Shown here piece by piece: positions 33,981 to 46,568 of a stretch of DNA of 64,000 nucleotides. Position numbers and translations under genes: made by a program. Each line of letters starts with the position of its first letter. Position 1 is the first letter of the stretch. Below the pieces are notes generated by a model. The model had not been told where the DNA came from. It worked only from the letters and a program-made list of their open reading frames with translations, and searched no databases. The stretch lies in assembly GCF_020283565.1 (NCBI RefSeq), contig NC_060061.1, forward strand, positions 41,577,362-41,641,361, read 5' to 3'. The stretch is from Trifolium pratense. Taxonomy: Eukaryota; Streptophyta; Magnoliopsida; Fabales; Fabaceae.

Positions 33981-35112
33981 AGTAGGTGAACCTGTTGCAT
34001 AGAGCGATTAGCCAAATATGAGATATTTTATTGAGTGATTAGCCAAATATCCTCCTGAAATTGCAAAAATTGCCAAATACTCGCTTGAAATGTTTGAAAT
34101 GTCAAGGGTATTTGACTATTCAATGTATTTTATTTCATGAGGATCATCATGCAAATTGATCAAACCAAGAGTGAATAAAGAGAGGTTTGTATGAATTTGA
34201 ACAAAATAAAACAGAATAGCAGAACTAATTTTAGTGGTTAAATTACCATACAACCACTAGAGATTCACTTAATTCAATTGTTCAATGAAGAAGTCTCATA
34301 TCAAAGCTCAAAGAACCACTATTTCTTAAGGATTCAGAACTTAATATATCTTATAGAAGAAAAATTAAGTAAACTCCTAACTTTTGAACTGTTGAGCTTA
34401 ATATATCTTATAATTAATGTGTTAGTGGGAAATATCAAAGTTGAGACTGGAGTCTGGAGATAGGAAGAGGTTAAATTTTATGGGGGTTTCAATAAGAGAA
34501 TTTTATGAAATTATAATTTTATTTGAGTAGTTTATACCTTTGTTGAGAAATATACAAAATTTTGAATATCGTTTAGTTAAGAATTTAAAATTTCTTATAA
34601 TTTCACTAAATTGATATTTTGCCATTGTATATAAACTAAAATCTCACTCATTTATTCATTTTTCCTTGTCAGAACATTTTCTTTGAACGTTTTGGGTTGC
34701 AACTTTCTACCATAACACATTTTTGAAGTGTTTCTGAGAGTATTTTTCTACTGGAACACTCATCTCAATTGTTCAGATTTTGCGTGTTTTACCGAAACAC
34801 TCAAAGTGATTCTGTTCTGTGTGTTCCGCTGGAACACTATTATAAAGGGTTCCGGTTTTGTTTGTTCTACCGGAACACCCATACAAACTATTTCAGTTTT
34901 TTAAGAAGAAATTAAATTTTTACTATTTGTTTATTATAACTTTTTTGCAGTGGTACGACTAGAGCACGAGATGTTGGGTTTTGTGTAGGAGTGAAGGGTT
35001 AATCATAAGAATTGGAGGTAAAATTTTCAAATATAAATAAAAGATACAAACATGCGTAGGCCCATAAGTTATCAATGGGCTCTGTTGTGTTAATATGGTT
35101 ATGAAAAGGTAG
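33981..35112. other. Intergenic stretch, no gene seen
   Basis: AT-rich. A short cluster of CGGAACACT / GTTCYRCCGGAACAC words at about 34690-34890 repeats imperfectly, but no larger structure is clear. Confidence 0.45.
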
Positions 35113-35345
35113 ATTTCTCTCCCCACCTCCCGTATTTCTTTTGTACCTCTCATTTTTTCATTTTTGTCCTTGATTAAATATTTTGGAACGTGTTTTTTGA
35201 AATTTTTTACCTTAGAAAAAACTTCGGAATGTGTTTTCTGAATTAAACCAGAAAAACTTCGAAAAACGCGTTCCAAAGTTTTTATATAAGAACAAAAATG
35301 AAAAAATGGGGGCAGAAAATAAAATACAGGGGTGGGAAGAGACAA
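35113..35345. repeat. Family B MITE
   Basis: Left TTTCTCTCCCCACCTCCCGT, right ACAGGGGTGGGAAGAGACAA. The interior CTTCGGAATGTGTTTTCTGA and GGAACGTGTTTTTTGA match the copy at 1876-2105. Confidence 0.7.
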
Positions 35346-36415
35346 AATCTATGAAAACTAAAGTGAGAGGGAAAATAGAAGTTTAATTTCCAACATGTGT
35401 TTAGAAGTATAATTTTTTTTTTTTTGGTACCATTTAGAAGTATAATTTTAGAAAGGAAAAAAAAGACTTTTTCATATATGTAGGTACATCAATAAAAATA
35501 AATAGAAGTTTCTATATTTTCGTTGATGTACTTATTTGTATTAAATATCTCATTATAAATGAAATGCTACATTAAATAAGTAGTTAATGTTTTGATTCCT
35601 AACTCTTATGTATGAAAAAAAAAAAAAAAAGAATTGTTAGAATGAGAAAAACTCGTCTTGTGTGTTAAACATATTCTTCAACAGAGATTAGTAACCAAAT
35701 TCTTTGACAGATGAAGCCTATTTATGCAATGTATTGAAAATGATCATATTTGCAGCCTGAAGAATATCTCTCGTGGACTATAAATAGAAGACTTGCATCA
35801 ATGAAGAAATGTTTTTCACTACTATAATTCTTACAAGTCTTGCTAAAATTCCCTAACAAATTCAGAGCAAACATTTGAAGTTTTGACAACAAGTTAAGAG
35901 AGCCAATGAACATGTTTTAACTTATATTCATTTGTATTTTTTAGCTTAAGATTTATATCCTTTCCATAGGCTTCTATATACAACGGTTCGCTGACCTGCT
36001 CGGACCGGATGCAGGCTCGGTTCCTAGTTGAACCGACCGAATCGGCTAATCTGGTCCGATTTCACTACCTTGGTTTAAATGCTTATATATAAAAATTCTT
36101 TATCAAGCTCAACTTTCTTGTGTTTTCCACTATGTTCAAAATACATCAATAAAAATAGGAGAAAATACAAGCATGTAGAGGCACAAAGTGAAAATCAATT
36201 TGGCATTGGTCTGTTAATTTCTCCAACAAGTTAGGCAATGGGGCCAATTTTAATTTATAACAAATATAGGGAGAAGAAGGAAAGCACTGACAATGTTCTT
36301 TTGGGTGGCAGGACAAGTTACAAAAGATAGTTGTTTTACTTTATGGCTGCACCCATTAAATAAAGTGGAAAGACATGTTTGGAGCAAGGTTCAAAGACAT
36401 ATATACTTTTTGGAG
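35346..36415. other. Intergenic stretch, no gene seen
   Basis: No supported open frame. A GC-richer patch at about 35980-36060 (CGGACCGGATGCAGGCTCGG) may be part of a hAT-like repeat. Confidence 0.4.
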
Positions 36416-36588
36416 AATGTTAACTTGTGCCCTTAAGGCACATGTTAAGGAAACAAAAATAGAAATTATTAAATGCTAATTTGTGTATTTTGACTTTTGA
36501 AGCATTAAATTTCTTATATCATTAAATGTTGAATTTCTATTTTGGTATATCTTAACATGTGCCCTTAGGGCACATGTTAACAAGACCC
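36416..36588. repeat. Family D MITE, best preserved copy
   Basis: Each end is itself a palindrome: TTAACTTGTGCCCTTAAGGC on the left, and TTAACATGTGCCC-TTA-GGGCACATGTTAA on the right. The two ends are inverted relative to each other. About 170 bp, non-coding. Confidence 0.7.
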
Positions 36589-37588
36589 ATACTTTTTATT
36601 CTCCCAAAAGATACTCATTTTATTAAAATATGAAATAAGGAGCAAGCAATTTTTTATGTAAAAAAATAAGGAAAAGTCCTCGGGGCACTGTTTATGGAAC
36701 AAAATATAGTAATATCATATTGAAGTTTGTGCGGTCAACGCCTCGAAAGTGTAAACAGTATTATTTTTAATTTTAAAATTTCTTTTTTTGATTTTCTTAA
36801 CCAGTGCCCCGGGACACCGGTTAGCATGACAAAAAAATAAATATTTGGATGCTTAATAATAGTAGAATTGGAATCTTTTAGACTACACTAGATCTCAATC
36901 ATAATAGACAAACAAAAATATGTGAAACATATTAGCAAAGATCTCAAGTCTCAGCTATTATAATATTGTTTATATTTTGTATGGATCTACCAAGCTATAA
37001 TGACAAAGCCACCATATATTAAAGTATTAGCTACTTTCTTAGTTAAAACATTTTCGTTAATAAAGTGTAAATGTTTCATTAAAAACATTATTGGAAAATC
37101 TGATCACGTGACATAGAGCAACAGAACCAGACATGAACAGAATAAAAATTTAATATTCAAGAGCGGTTAGATAAGATGACATAGATTTTTTATAGTTTAA
37201 CTAAAATTTTATGTTCGATTTTTGATTTGGGAATGTAACAATGTTAAAACTCTAAAAAAGAATATATCATTCAATTAAATTCTACAAAGTTCGAAAGATT
37301 AATCTCTAAAATGATGCGCAATAGCATGAGAAAGAAAATACAAATTTAATTACTAGACCAAGCTAACCGCTTTCGGAGACCCCAAAATAATGCGAATAAA
37401 ATATATTACAACACCCCAAGATGTCAAAGTTAAACAACTAAAATGTATTCAGTAATTGAGATTTTACGAATCGATGACAGAGTAACCAGAAGGATTTCTA
37501 CATAATATTGTACTATATACATAGTCCTATAACAGACACATTTGTTTTTCAGATGATATGTTGCAACTGCTTCACATATAGTTATATA

Positions 37589-38277
37589 CAGTGGCGGAAC
37601 TGGAAAATAAATCTTGGGTGGGCCGCACAAAAATTATAATATTTAAATTAGATATAAAAATTATATTTCATACAAAAATTTAATTTAGAATAAATATGAA
37701 ATTTACCATTAAATTAAATTTCATGCTCTAAATAATATTCTACGTGTTCCAAATGACTTGAAAAATTATCAATGATTTATTTTAAATTAATATTTATATA
37801 AGTTGGATCATAAAAAAATTATATATTTTATTGCTTAAAAGATAATAATTATTTTTAATTGAAAATAGTTGTGCTTTTTTTATTAAAGAAAAACAAAATT
37901 GTCTATTTTTTTGTATTGATTATATACATGAAAATTAACATTTTATGAAAAAATGTGTTTGGTTAAGTGGTTTGAGGAATTGTTTTGGTCTCCAACTCTC
38001 CATGGGTTCAAATTATGGGTATTAAACATGAATTTTTTAAAAGAAAACAAGAAAATGCAAAAAATAATGAAGGAGGGAGTTGAACACACAACCTCTTCCC
38101 ATAAAACCATGGGACAGACCACTAGGCCGAACTCTCGGTTTAGTAGATTTATACCGCAACCAACATATATATAGTAAATACATATAATTTTACAAAGCTC
38201 CCAAGGATATTTAAGTAATTTCACATTTTTTGGGGGTGGGCCATGGCCCTCCCCAGCCCCCCCTAGGTCCGCTGCTG
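37589..38277. mobile_element. Non-autonomous hAT-type element
   Basis: Left end CAGTGGCGGAACTGG and right end CCTAGGTCCGCTGCTG are imperfect inverted repeats. Perfect 8-bp flanks GTTATATA at 37581-37588 and 38278-38285 indicate hAT-type insertion. There is no transposase in the 689 bp. Two tRNA-like patches lie inside in opposite orientation. Confidence 0.85.
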
Positions 38278-38309
38278 GTTATATACCGAAATATTGAAAT
38301 AGTGAGAGT

Positions 38310-38385
38310 ATCAAAGTTCGAACTCCGGTCTCTTCATTTTACATTGAATATTCTTACCAACTGAGTTATGTTCACAGGGACTCAT
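38310..38385 (-). repeat. SINE-like tRNA-derived fragment
   Basis: Minus strand: CATAACTCAGTTGGTAAGAA (A box-like) and GAGTTCGAACTTTGATAC (B box-like) at normal spacing, without a complete tRNA fold. Confidence 0.45.
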
Positions 38386-38399
38386 ACTTGTTTAATTTT

Positions 38400-39731
38400 G
38401 AGGGTAATTAGTCGTATCCGTATTTATACGTATAATGTAGATTTTTACTCTATTCATTGTCTGTGTTGTTTGCATGTATTTATTAGGCATGAGTTCAATT
38501 GTTATCTCTATTCATAGAATTTCATGAGAAAATGTCCACTACTATTTTTGTTATAAACAAACCGACCTATAAATTTAAAAGAGAGTATAGACATTTTCTT
38601 ACCCAAAAAAAAAAGTCGATGACTCTTAATAAATTTAATCCAAAATTTGATTATTCAGGCTTATATATTTGTAAAGAATGATAGTATAATCATTCGATTA
38701 ATATATTAACACGTCGTTTTTATCTGCAAAGTATAAGTACTGGACAAAACAGTACAAAACATAATAGCAGAGGATAAAGTTTAAAGTGTTGGACAAATTT
38801 TGTCTTTGTACTATGTGTGGTGGACAAAGAGTTAATTTGATATTTTAGACAACTTGTGCAGAGGATACAAAGTTGTTTCGTGGTTCAGTGGGGACAAGAA
38901 TTTAGGATTTTGTCCCGTCTCTTGACCCCCAATTGTCTAGTCCTAGGAACAATTTAGAAATCAAATACAGTATAGTTGAAGTTACCTTATTCAATCTCTT
39001 ATTTTTTAGCATATCATTCAGACCTAACTTTAACAAATAATTCTAATCTAAAATTTGATTAATTGAAAAAATTATATGACCTTGAAAGAAACAGAACAGC
39101 CAGCAAGAACAAATAGAAGTTCAAAGAGAGTAAAACTTAATTTGTTCAATTTAATGTGGTTTATTTTATATTGAAGTTTAGGATATGCAAATGCGACTCC
39201 AAAGAACAATGATTTTTTTTATAAGGTTGGTAATGAAAATCGAACTTATATATATCCATATCTTTTATCATTAGATAAAATTTAGTGCCTTCTAAGAAAA
39301 TAATGATTTATCTTATATATTCAATTTTATTCCTCACCTAACAATGTCATGAGACATTAGTTTAGTGGTAAGACTTTTATCTATGATTATACTCTCAAGA
39401 GTTTTGGTTAAAATCCCCCTCCCAAAATTTGTAAAATGACCATTACTATCATTCCAATTATTTTTATTTCTTTTGACAGAACTATCATTCCAATTATAAT
39501 AATTTCTCTATTTTTAAATAATATAGTTTCTCTATTTTTAAATTTTTATTTTGAACTATAACTCTCGCATAAGAAAATTTCTTCAGCCCACACGTGCAGA
39601 AAAAGAAACATCAACAACTTCCACAAAAACTCAAAAAGCATAGAGAATTTTGTCAACAAACGCAATGTCATGGTGTCAAAACTCAAACTCAACGTATTTG
39701 TACTTTTCTTGAAATTCTTGTACTCTTTTGT
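38400..39731. other. Intergenic stretch, no gene seen
   Basis: AT-rich. One more tRNA-like patch at about 39356-39425 (TTAGTTTAGTGGTAAGAC). No supported gene. Confidence 0.4.
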
Positions 39732-40575
39732 GGCGGATTCTAGGGTGGGAGACCATGATAGGTCTCACACCGATGAGTCATGTGTTATGTGGTCTGGATT
39801 GAATGTGTACATGATATTATGATGTACTGTCAGTATTAAATTTTTTTTTTTTGAAAAAAAAGTTTTTGATATTTTTTCGGGAAAAAATTATCAATTTTTT
39901 CCCGAAAAAAGTTCCCGATTTTTTAGGGGAAAAGTTTCGATTTCAGATAAAAACAATTCCGGAGTTTTTCTGGAAAAAAAGTTTCCGTTCTTTTTTCGGG
40001 AAAAAAGTTTCGGATTTTTTCCGAAAAAAAGATTTCGATTTTTTCTGGAAAAAGTTCCGATGTTTTCCGGAAAAAAGTTCCCGATTTTTTGGGGAAAATA
40101 GTTTCGAAATGTTCATCTGAAAAAGTATTGCTGATACAAAAAAGAGTGAAAAAACAGAAAATATTTAAAACTTTTTTTTCGAATAAAATATTAGAAATTT
40201 TCCAGAAAAATATCGGAAACTTTTTTTCCAGAAAATATCCAAAACTTTTTTCCGAATAAAATATCGGAACTTTTTTCCCGAAAAAAAGAACGGAATCTTT
40301 TTTGTTCAGACAAAACCTCCGAAATTGTTTTTATCTAAAATCGAAAATTTTCTCCCGAAAATCGGAAACTTTTTTCCAAAAAAAAAATCAAAAATTTTTT
40401 CCACAAAAAAGATCGAAAACTTTTTTTCGAAAAAATCGGGAACTTTTTTTCAAAAATAGAAAATAATATAATACTGACAGTACACCATAATACCACGTAC
40501 ACATTCAATCCGATCCACATAACACATGACTCATTGGTGGGAGACATGCTCTACTAACTCACGCTAGCATCCGCC
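39732..40575. mobile_element. Foldback Mutator-like element built of GGAAAAAAGTTTCCGA repeats
   Basis: The 844-bp element starts GGCGGATTCTAG and ends CTAGCATCCGCC. Perfect 9-bp flanks CTCTTTTGT lie at 39723-39731 and 40576-40584, the Mutator duplication length. The arms pair over nearly their full length: first ATGAGTCATGTGTTATGTGG and TACTGTCAGTATTA, then an array of degenerate units around GGAAAAAAGTTTCCGATTTT in the left arm and its complement in the right. No transposase. The intact flanks suggest a fairly recent insertion. Confidence 0.88.
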
Positions 40576-40797
40576 CTCTTTTGTTTCTCCAAAAATTGTA
40601 AGAAAGAAAGAAGTCTATGATGTTTAGTTTCCAATCTTATCTAATGAAACATTTAATTCAAAGATCTTTTTGATGAATATACTCAAAGATTAATTGATGA
40701 ATATCATCAGTGAAAGTCACTGAGACACATCATTTGAAAAATCTAAATTGTAATTTCTTAACTTTACATAATTCTACCGACGTCGGTGTTAAGTTGA

Positions 40798-41057
40798 TAC
40801 TCCCTCCATCCCAAAATATAAAAACTTATTGACCATTACACGTATGCCAATACATAATTTTGATTACAAATATTTTTAATTATTTATTAGTAAAAATTAT
40901 AAAAATTTGATATTTTAAAAATATTCATCGAAACAAATCAAACAAGATTCTTATATGATATTATTTACATTTATATACTTTAAAAAAAAAAGGTCAAAAC
41001 AAGACATATAAATAGTGCATTTAGTCAAAATTGATCTTATAAAATAAAACAGAGGGA
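40798..41057. repeat. Stowaway-like MITE
   Basis: Left TACTCCCTCCATCCCAAAAT and right AAAACAGAGGGAG. Internal words AAAATATTC/GATATTTTAAAAAT are partly complementary. Degenerate. Confidence 0.6.
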
Positions 41058-41924
41058 GAATTAAACAAATAAATGTCATGTCAAATAGTATTCCCGAGTC
41101 ATTAGTTAAGAAATTCAAAAGAAGTCATTTTCACATTGAAACAAAACACTATTTGTACTTTAAAAAGTAAAATACACAAGTTTCTAAACTTGTTTACCAT
41201 ATTTAACTTATTAATCAGTGTCGCAGAGACGCTAAGACACTCATTAGCATTTTCCAACAAATAATCTCTTATATTATAAGTTTGTATACACAAGTAAACC
41301 CTAAACCTAATTTGTTTTCCCTCCACTTTTATATTGCAGTAAAAAAAATGATGGTGCAAATCATCAAATCTCTTAAGCACAGTTTAAACAATTAAAAACC
41401 GATCGATAATTAAAAATCTAGCAAATCATCAAATCTCTTATCTCTTATATTCTAAGCTTATTCAGATACACTGACCCTAAACCTAATCATTTTCCCTCTC
41501 TTTTTATTGCAGTTTTATATTAAAAAAAATTAAATTAAATTTGTCTACAGTGAGAATCAAACCCACATCCTTTGCTTACAATTAATAAAGATTTTCAACC
41601 ACTAGAGCTAGGTAACCCGACAAGAAATTGATAATTACATAATGTTTAAAAATATTAAATACATTTATATAGTTTATAAACTAAATTGAAGAGTTATTGA
41701 TAAAATGTATAGACTAGATTGGTGAGTTGTTAAGAAAGAAAAATATATCATATTTTTAAGCATAATTTTGTTTGAGTTGTTAAAATTTAAAAATTATTGA
41801 ATTTTTGTATAAAGATAAAATATTAAGTGTAGCACAACCTAAAATAAACGTTAAAAAGAAGAGAAAAAAAACTTTCTAAAGTGTTTTTTAATACCATACA
41901 AAATGAGACCGTAAATATAGGTAG

Positions 41925-41928
<4 letters not shown>
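41058..41928. other. Intergenic stretch with a partial direct repeat
   Basis: Sequence around CCCTAAACCTAAT plus TTTTCCCTCYNYTTTT and TTGCAGT occurs at about 41262-41345 and 41444-41530. A tRNA-like patch on the minus strand lies at about 41545-41625 (CTAGCTCTAGTGGTTGAAAA, GGGTTTGATTCTCAC). No gene. Confidence 0.5.

Positions 41929-41997
<69 letters not shown>
41929..41997. repeat. (AT)n microsatellite
   Basis: Long uninterrupted AT run just 5' of the Helitron remnant. Confidence 0.95.
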
Positions 41998-42000
<3 letters not shown>

Positions 42001-42059
42001 AGATCTTTTGAATCTCAATCATTTATCTGATCGGGAGAAGCTGGTATAATTAAACAATA

Positions 42060-44100
42060 TGCACTAGCGAATATTGAGTTGATGTTACATAGTTGTGGGA
42101 AGAGTATAAAAGATTATCCTCTGATGCCTCGAGCAGGCACATCATTAATTCCTGATATATAACATAGTTTGATACATGATGAATTGAATTATATCATACA
42201 ATCATTAGCTGAGGAACATGTCCGATTGATGTCAACTACAACTTCAGAGCAATATAAATTATATGACACAATATTAACGAAAGTTAACGAAAGCAAGCCT
42301 GGTGTGTTTTTTCTATAAGGTTATGACGGAACAGAGAAGACATTTATCTGGAGGGTCATGTCAGCCGCATTACGATCAAAAGGTGAAATAGTTATAATAG
42401 TTGCGTCAAGTGGGATCGCTACATTGCTTATACCTGGTGGTAGAATAACACATTCAAAGTTTTGTATTCCGCCAACTGTTGACGAGTTTTCAACATGTTT
42501 CGTAGTTCCCAAAAGCCCTTTGGCGCTCTTAATACAAAAAGCAAAGCTCATTATATGGGATCAAGCATTAATGATGCACAAACATTGCATCGAAGCTGTT
42601 GATCGAACTTTAAAAGATATTTTCAAGTTTGTTGATATGAAAAATAAACACATTCTCTTTGGTGGAAAAGTTATTATTTTTTGCAGAGATTTAAGACAAA
42701 TTCTACCAGTAATACCCAAAGGTACAAGGCCAGAAGTTGCTCATGCTACTATTAATTCTTCGGTTCTTTGGAATTTTTGTGAAGTTTTAACATTGAATAA
42801 AAACATGAGTCTTCTTAGTGGTACTTCGAGTATAGACGTTGAACAAAAGAGATTGTTTTCTGAATGGGTTTTGGGTGTTGGCGATGGAGAAATTGGAGAT
42901 GACAACAACGGTGATTTAGAACTTGACATTCCATCAGATTTACTGATTCGAAATTCAGGGATCGCTGCATTGCTTATACCTGGTGGTAGAACAACACATT
43001 CAAGGTTTTGTATTCCTCCAAATGTTGACGAGTTTTCAACATATTCCATAGTTCCCAAAAACCCTTTGGTGCTCTTTATACAAAAAGCAAAGCTCATTAT
43101 ATGAGATCAAGCACTAATGATGCACCAACACTGCTTCGAAGCTGTGATCGAACTTTAAAAGATATTCTCAAGTTTGTTGATATGAAAAATAAACACATTC
43201 TCTTCGGTGGAAAAGTTATTATTTTTTGCAGAGATTTCAGACAAATTCTACCAGTAATACCCAAAGGTACAAGGCCAGAAGTTGTTCATGCTACTATTAA
43301 TTCTTCGGTTCTTTGGAATTTCACACAAATTCTACGAAAAATTCAGGTGATTTAGAACTTAACATTCCATCAGATTTACTAATTCCAAATTCAGGTGATC
43401 ATCTTACTTCTATCGTTGAAAGCATCCACATCTTTTACAAAACATGAAAGATATACCATATTTCCAAAATAGAGCTATATTAACTTCTAAAAATTTTATA
43501 TTCGACACAATAAATGATTATATGTTGGATTTAATTCATGGTGAAGAAAAAACGTATTTGAGTTATGATACTCCACTCGCACACAATACAGATGATCATG
43601 CATGTAGTGGATGATGTCCACACTCCCGAATTTTTTAACACGATTTCTACGCCAGAGCTTCCAAATCACAACTTGAGACTTAAAGTTGGAGGTCCAGTAA
43701 AGCTATTAATGAATTCGAATAAAAAATTTGGATTATACAATGAACAAGACTTACAAGAACGGAAAAACGTGTTCTTGAAGGAAAAGTTATTTCAGGAAGT
43801 AATATTGATGATCAGGCTTTCATACCTAGATTGTCTCTAACACCACCCGACGTAAGAATTCCTTTTAAATTTCAACGGAGATAATTTCTTTTAATTGTTT
43901 CTTTTGCGATGACTATAATAAAAGTCAGGACAATCTCTTAAGCACATTGGGATATATCTTCCATCTCCAATGTTTTCACATGGTCAGTTGTATGTTGCGA
44001 TTAGAGAAGGATTGAAAATATTAATTATCGACGATGACGGTGAAGATATGAATAAGACTTCCAATGTAGTCTATAAAGAAGTATTTCGTAATATTCCATA
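42060..44100 (+). pseudogene. Helitron RepHel PIF1-like helicase, decayed and internally duplicated
   Basis: Translation in shifting frames gives LMLHSCGKSIKDYPLMP, then the Walker A region as GYDGTEKT (family form GYGGTGKT), then SGIATLLIPGGRITHSKF, LIIWDQALMMHKHCIEAVDR (Walker B area), FRDLRQILPVIPKGTRPE (in two copies) and C-terminal SPMFSHGQLYVAI plus DDDGEDMNKTSNVVYKEVF. These are ordered motifs of the Pif1-type helicase of plant Helitrons, which unwinds DNA during rolling-circle transposition. Stops (for example after LIPDI near 42160), frameshifts, the damaged Walker A and an internal tandem duplication make it non-functional. The Rep nuclease domain is absent upstream, so the 5' part is lost, perhaps at the (AT)n run. 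Confidence 0.85.
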
Positions 44101-44254
44101 GTTTCTGTTGTATGATCATTTTTCTAAATTTATTGGTGAACTAATTTTTAATGTTTCTTTTTCAAAAAAAAATAAAAAATTAATGTTACTCATCTTTTTT
44201 TAAAATACCTTTCAATATTACAATTATTTTTTTTGTTACATATTAGGCTAATTA

Positions 44255-44285
44255 GACCCTTGCAGTGCACGGGTCGACGTTCTAG
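44255..44285 (+). mobile_element. Helitron 3' terminus: hairpin plus CTAG
   Basis: ACCCTTGCAGTGCACGGGT can form a short GC stem, and CTAG follows 8-10 bases later with T next. This is the Helitron 3' end form (hairpin then CTRR, inserted at A/T). It ends the helicase-bearing element. Confidence 0.75.
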
Positions 44286-45599
44286 TGTACATCATTTGTG
44301 TACTTCATATAGTCATAGGAATTAGACATGACAATGTCGAAAGATCGGAAATGGTTTTTGTCTTCTCCGAACCCAAACACATAATAGTTTGTATCCCCGT
44401 ATCCGTTCCAATTTTTAATTGAGTAAAAAATATATCCCCAACTTCATATACGAGCGGATTTGGATAACCTTGCTCCACTCTATACCCACAAGAATTCGCA
44501 TTGCATTTTGTATTTTAAATTATAAATATTTTTAAATGAAGTTTTTGTCCTCTATTTTTAATTTTTTACAATTTTAGTCCCCCTATTTCAAGGTTTTTTT
44601 TTTTTACTTTTAATCTCCCTCTCCATTTTAAAGTCAAATTTAATGACGTGACTAAATTATTTATGACGTGGCAAATGATATGTCGATAGAACAATTAGAC
44701 ATCTTATTATTATTATTTATTTAATTTTAAGAGGTTGTAACAACTTTTTTTTATAAAATAATCACTTTTAAAAATATTACATCCGTTTGTTACAACCCTA
44801 CTTCGGCTTAGTGGAGTAGCGAGAGTGAGATATTGTTGGTTAGATCAAATATAGGATGTGAGAGCTCATACATAAGGGGAAGATTGTTGGATGTCAAGTG
44901 TGAGTGACTGAATCTCACATTTTCTGTGAATGGATAAAATTTTGGATATATACAAGATGTAATTCATATACTTAATGCCTCAAGTACGATTGAGATGTAA
45001 TGACTCGCTCTCTTGTAGTCTTAGAGTATTGGTCCATTATTGCTTTCGGCATTCTTTCGGACTCCTCAACAGTTGAGTTCTTTTTAGATTGATCCATTAT
45101 GTTTGTATCATCTCCCTTTTAATTTTGTGACTATGCAAATGATAAACATTTTTTTCACAACTAGTGATGAACAATATCCTGGTGTCCAGTGGTGTATTTA
45201 GGATCCAAAGTGTTCAAACTTTTGCGTTCAAGTTGTGGAAACAAAAAAACTACGCGTAAAAATGCAAATATATATAAGGGTATATTTGAGAAAAATCAAG
45301 TTCCGAGGTTCAATTTGAAGTCCTTTATGGTGTCCATTCATCACAACTCACAGTAGAGATGAATTACTCGTTGTTTTGAGTTCGTAAATTCTAATTCTAA
45401 TATTTCTCTTGATAATGAAGATATCTTTGTGCAAAACTAGCTACTCTAGGTTTAAAATTTGAGAATTCAAATTTAAGGAAGTTAAGGGAAAAAGAAAATA
45501 GATGACCTGGCATATTTATCTGAGTTTTCTCATAATTAAAATGTCATGCATACTTTTTTAAACTGAACTTTGGTAAATAAAAATGTTAATTGTACAAAG
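44286..45599. other. Intergenic repeat-derived stretch
   Basis: No supported gene. About 44324-44510 resembles one end of a hAT-type element (TAGACATGACAATG, compare 54008). About 44790-45110 has LTR-like wording (AGTGGAGTAGCGAGAGTGAGATATTRTTGGT) whose start recurs at about 46010, but no complete element is seen. Confidence 0.4.
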
Positions 45600-45940
45600 G
45601 CTTAACTACACATTTGGTCCCTTACGTTTATTTTAGGTTTCAATTTGGTCCCTTACGTTTAAAAAGTATCAATTTGGTCCCTTACGTTTATTTTAAGTTT
45701 CAAGTTAGTCCTTTCCGTTAGTTTTGTCACTAACACCGTTTGAACAGTACACGTGTCAGCGTGTCCAAGTGCCACGTGTCAGTCCACGTATGCAAATTGA
45801 CTGCCACATGTGACAAAATTGACGGAAAGGACCAACTTGAAACCTAAAATAAACGTAAGGGACCAAATTGATACTTTTTAAACGTAAGGGACCAAATTGA
45901 AACCTAAAATAAACGTAAGGGACCAAATGTATAGTAATGT
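45600..45940. repeat. Long inverted repeat (TTGGTCCCTTACGTTTATTTT arms)
   Basis: Left arm repeats ATTTGGTCCCTTACGTTTA three times; right arm carries the complements AAACGTAAGGGACCAAAT three times. The centre has GTGCCACGTGTCAGTCC. The whole 340 bp could form one hairpin. Confidence 0.8.
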
Positions 45941-46527
45941 ACAAACATATATAGTGTAACATAATTAAATTAATAATTCAAAAAAATAAAATGTTAAGAA
46001 CTAATTAGTGGAGTAGCGAGAGTGAGATATTATTGGTCCCTATATGAGCTTACACTAGTGGAAAAAACACTTTATAGAAAATTTCTTAGGTCGGTTAGCG
46101 TTGCCACCTGACTTAAGAACATGTGCGGTGGCAACTCCGTAAATAAGTAAAACTTTGTTTGGTCGGTTCCGCCATCAACCGACGTAATAGAGATTAAAAA
46201 AATAATATTAAATTCAAATAAAATTCATTAATTTATAAAACCTTCTTGTTAAGTCAAGAGTCGGTCAACTGACTTAAGAAACCTCTTTTGTTAAGTCAGG
46301 TGGCGCTTAACTGACCTAAGAAGTATCTTTATTTTTAATAATAAATTGAATTATAATGTGGCATATGAGAATCGAACTCACCTCCTTGACATAAAAAACA
46401 AATCCTCTTTACCAAAAAAAAAATTCCTAATTTTTAATTTTTTTTATTTTAAGAGAAAATCATAATCTTTTAAAAGAAAAACAACAATGTTACCGTAAAA
46501 AAAAACAAACAATAAAAACTAATAAAA

Positions 46528-46568
<41 letters not shown>

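Noticed and set aside
39851..40120. An open frame rich in KKFRFFGKK-type repeats
   Set aside because: It lies wholly in the foldback element's repeat arm, and a mirror frame exists on the other strand, so it is a by-product of the array.
41929..41997. Origin-like AT-rich element
   Set aside because: It is a plain AT dinucleotide microsatellite.
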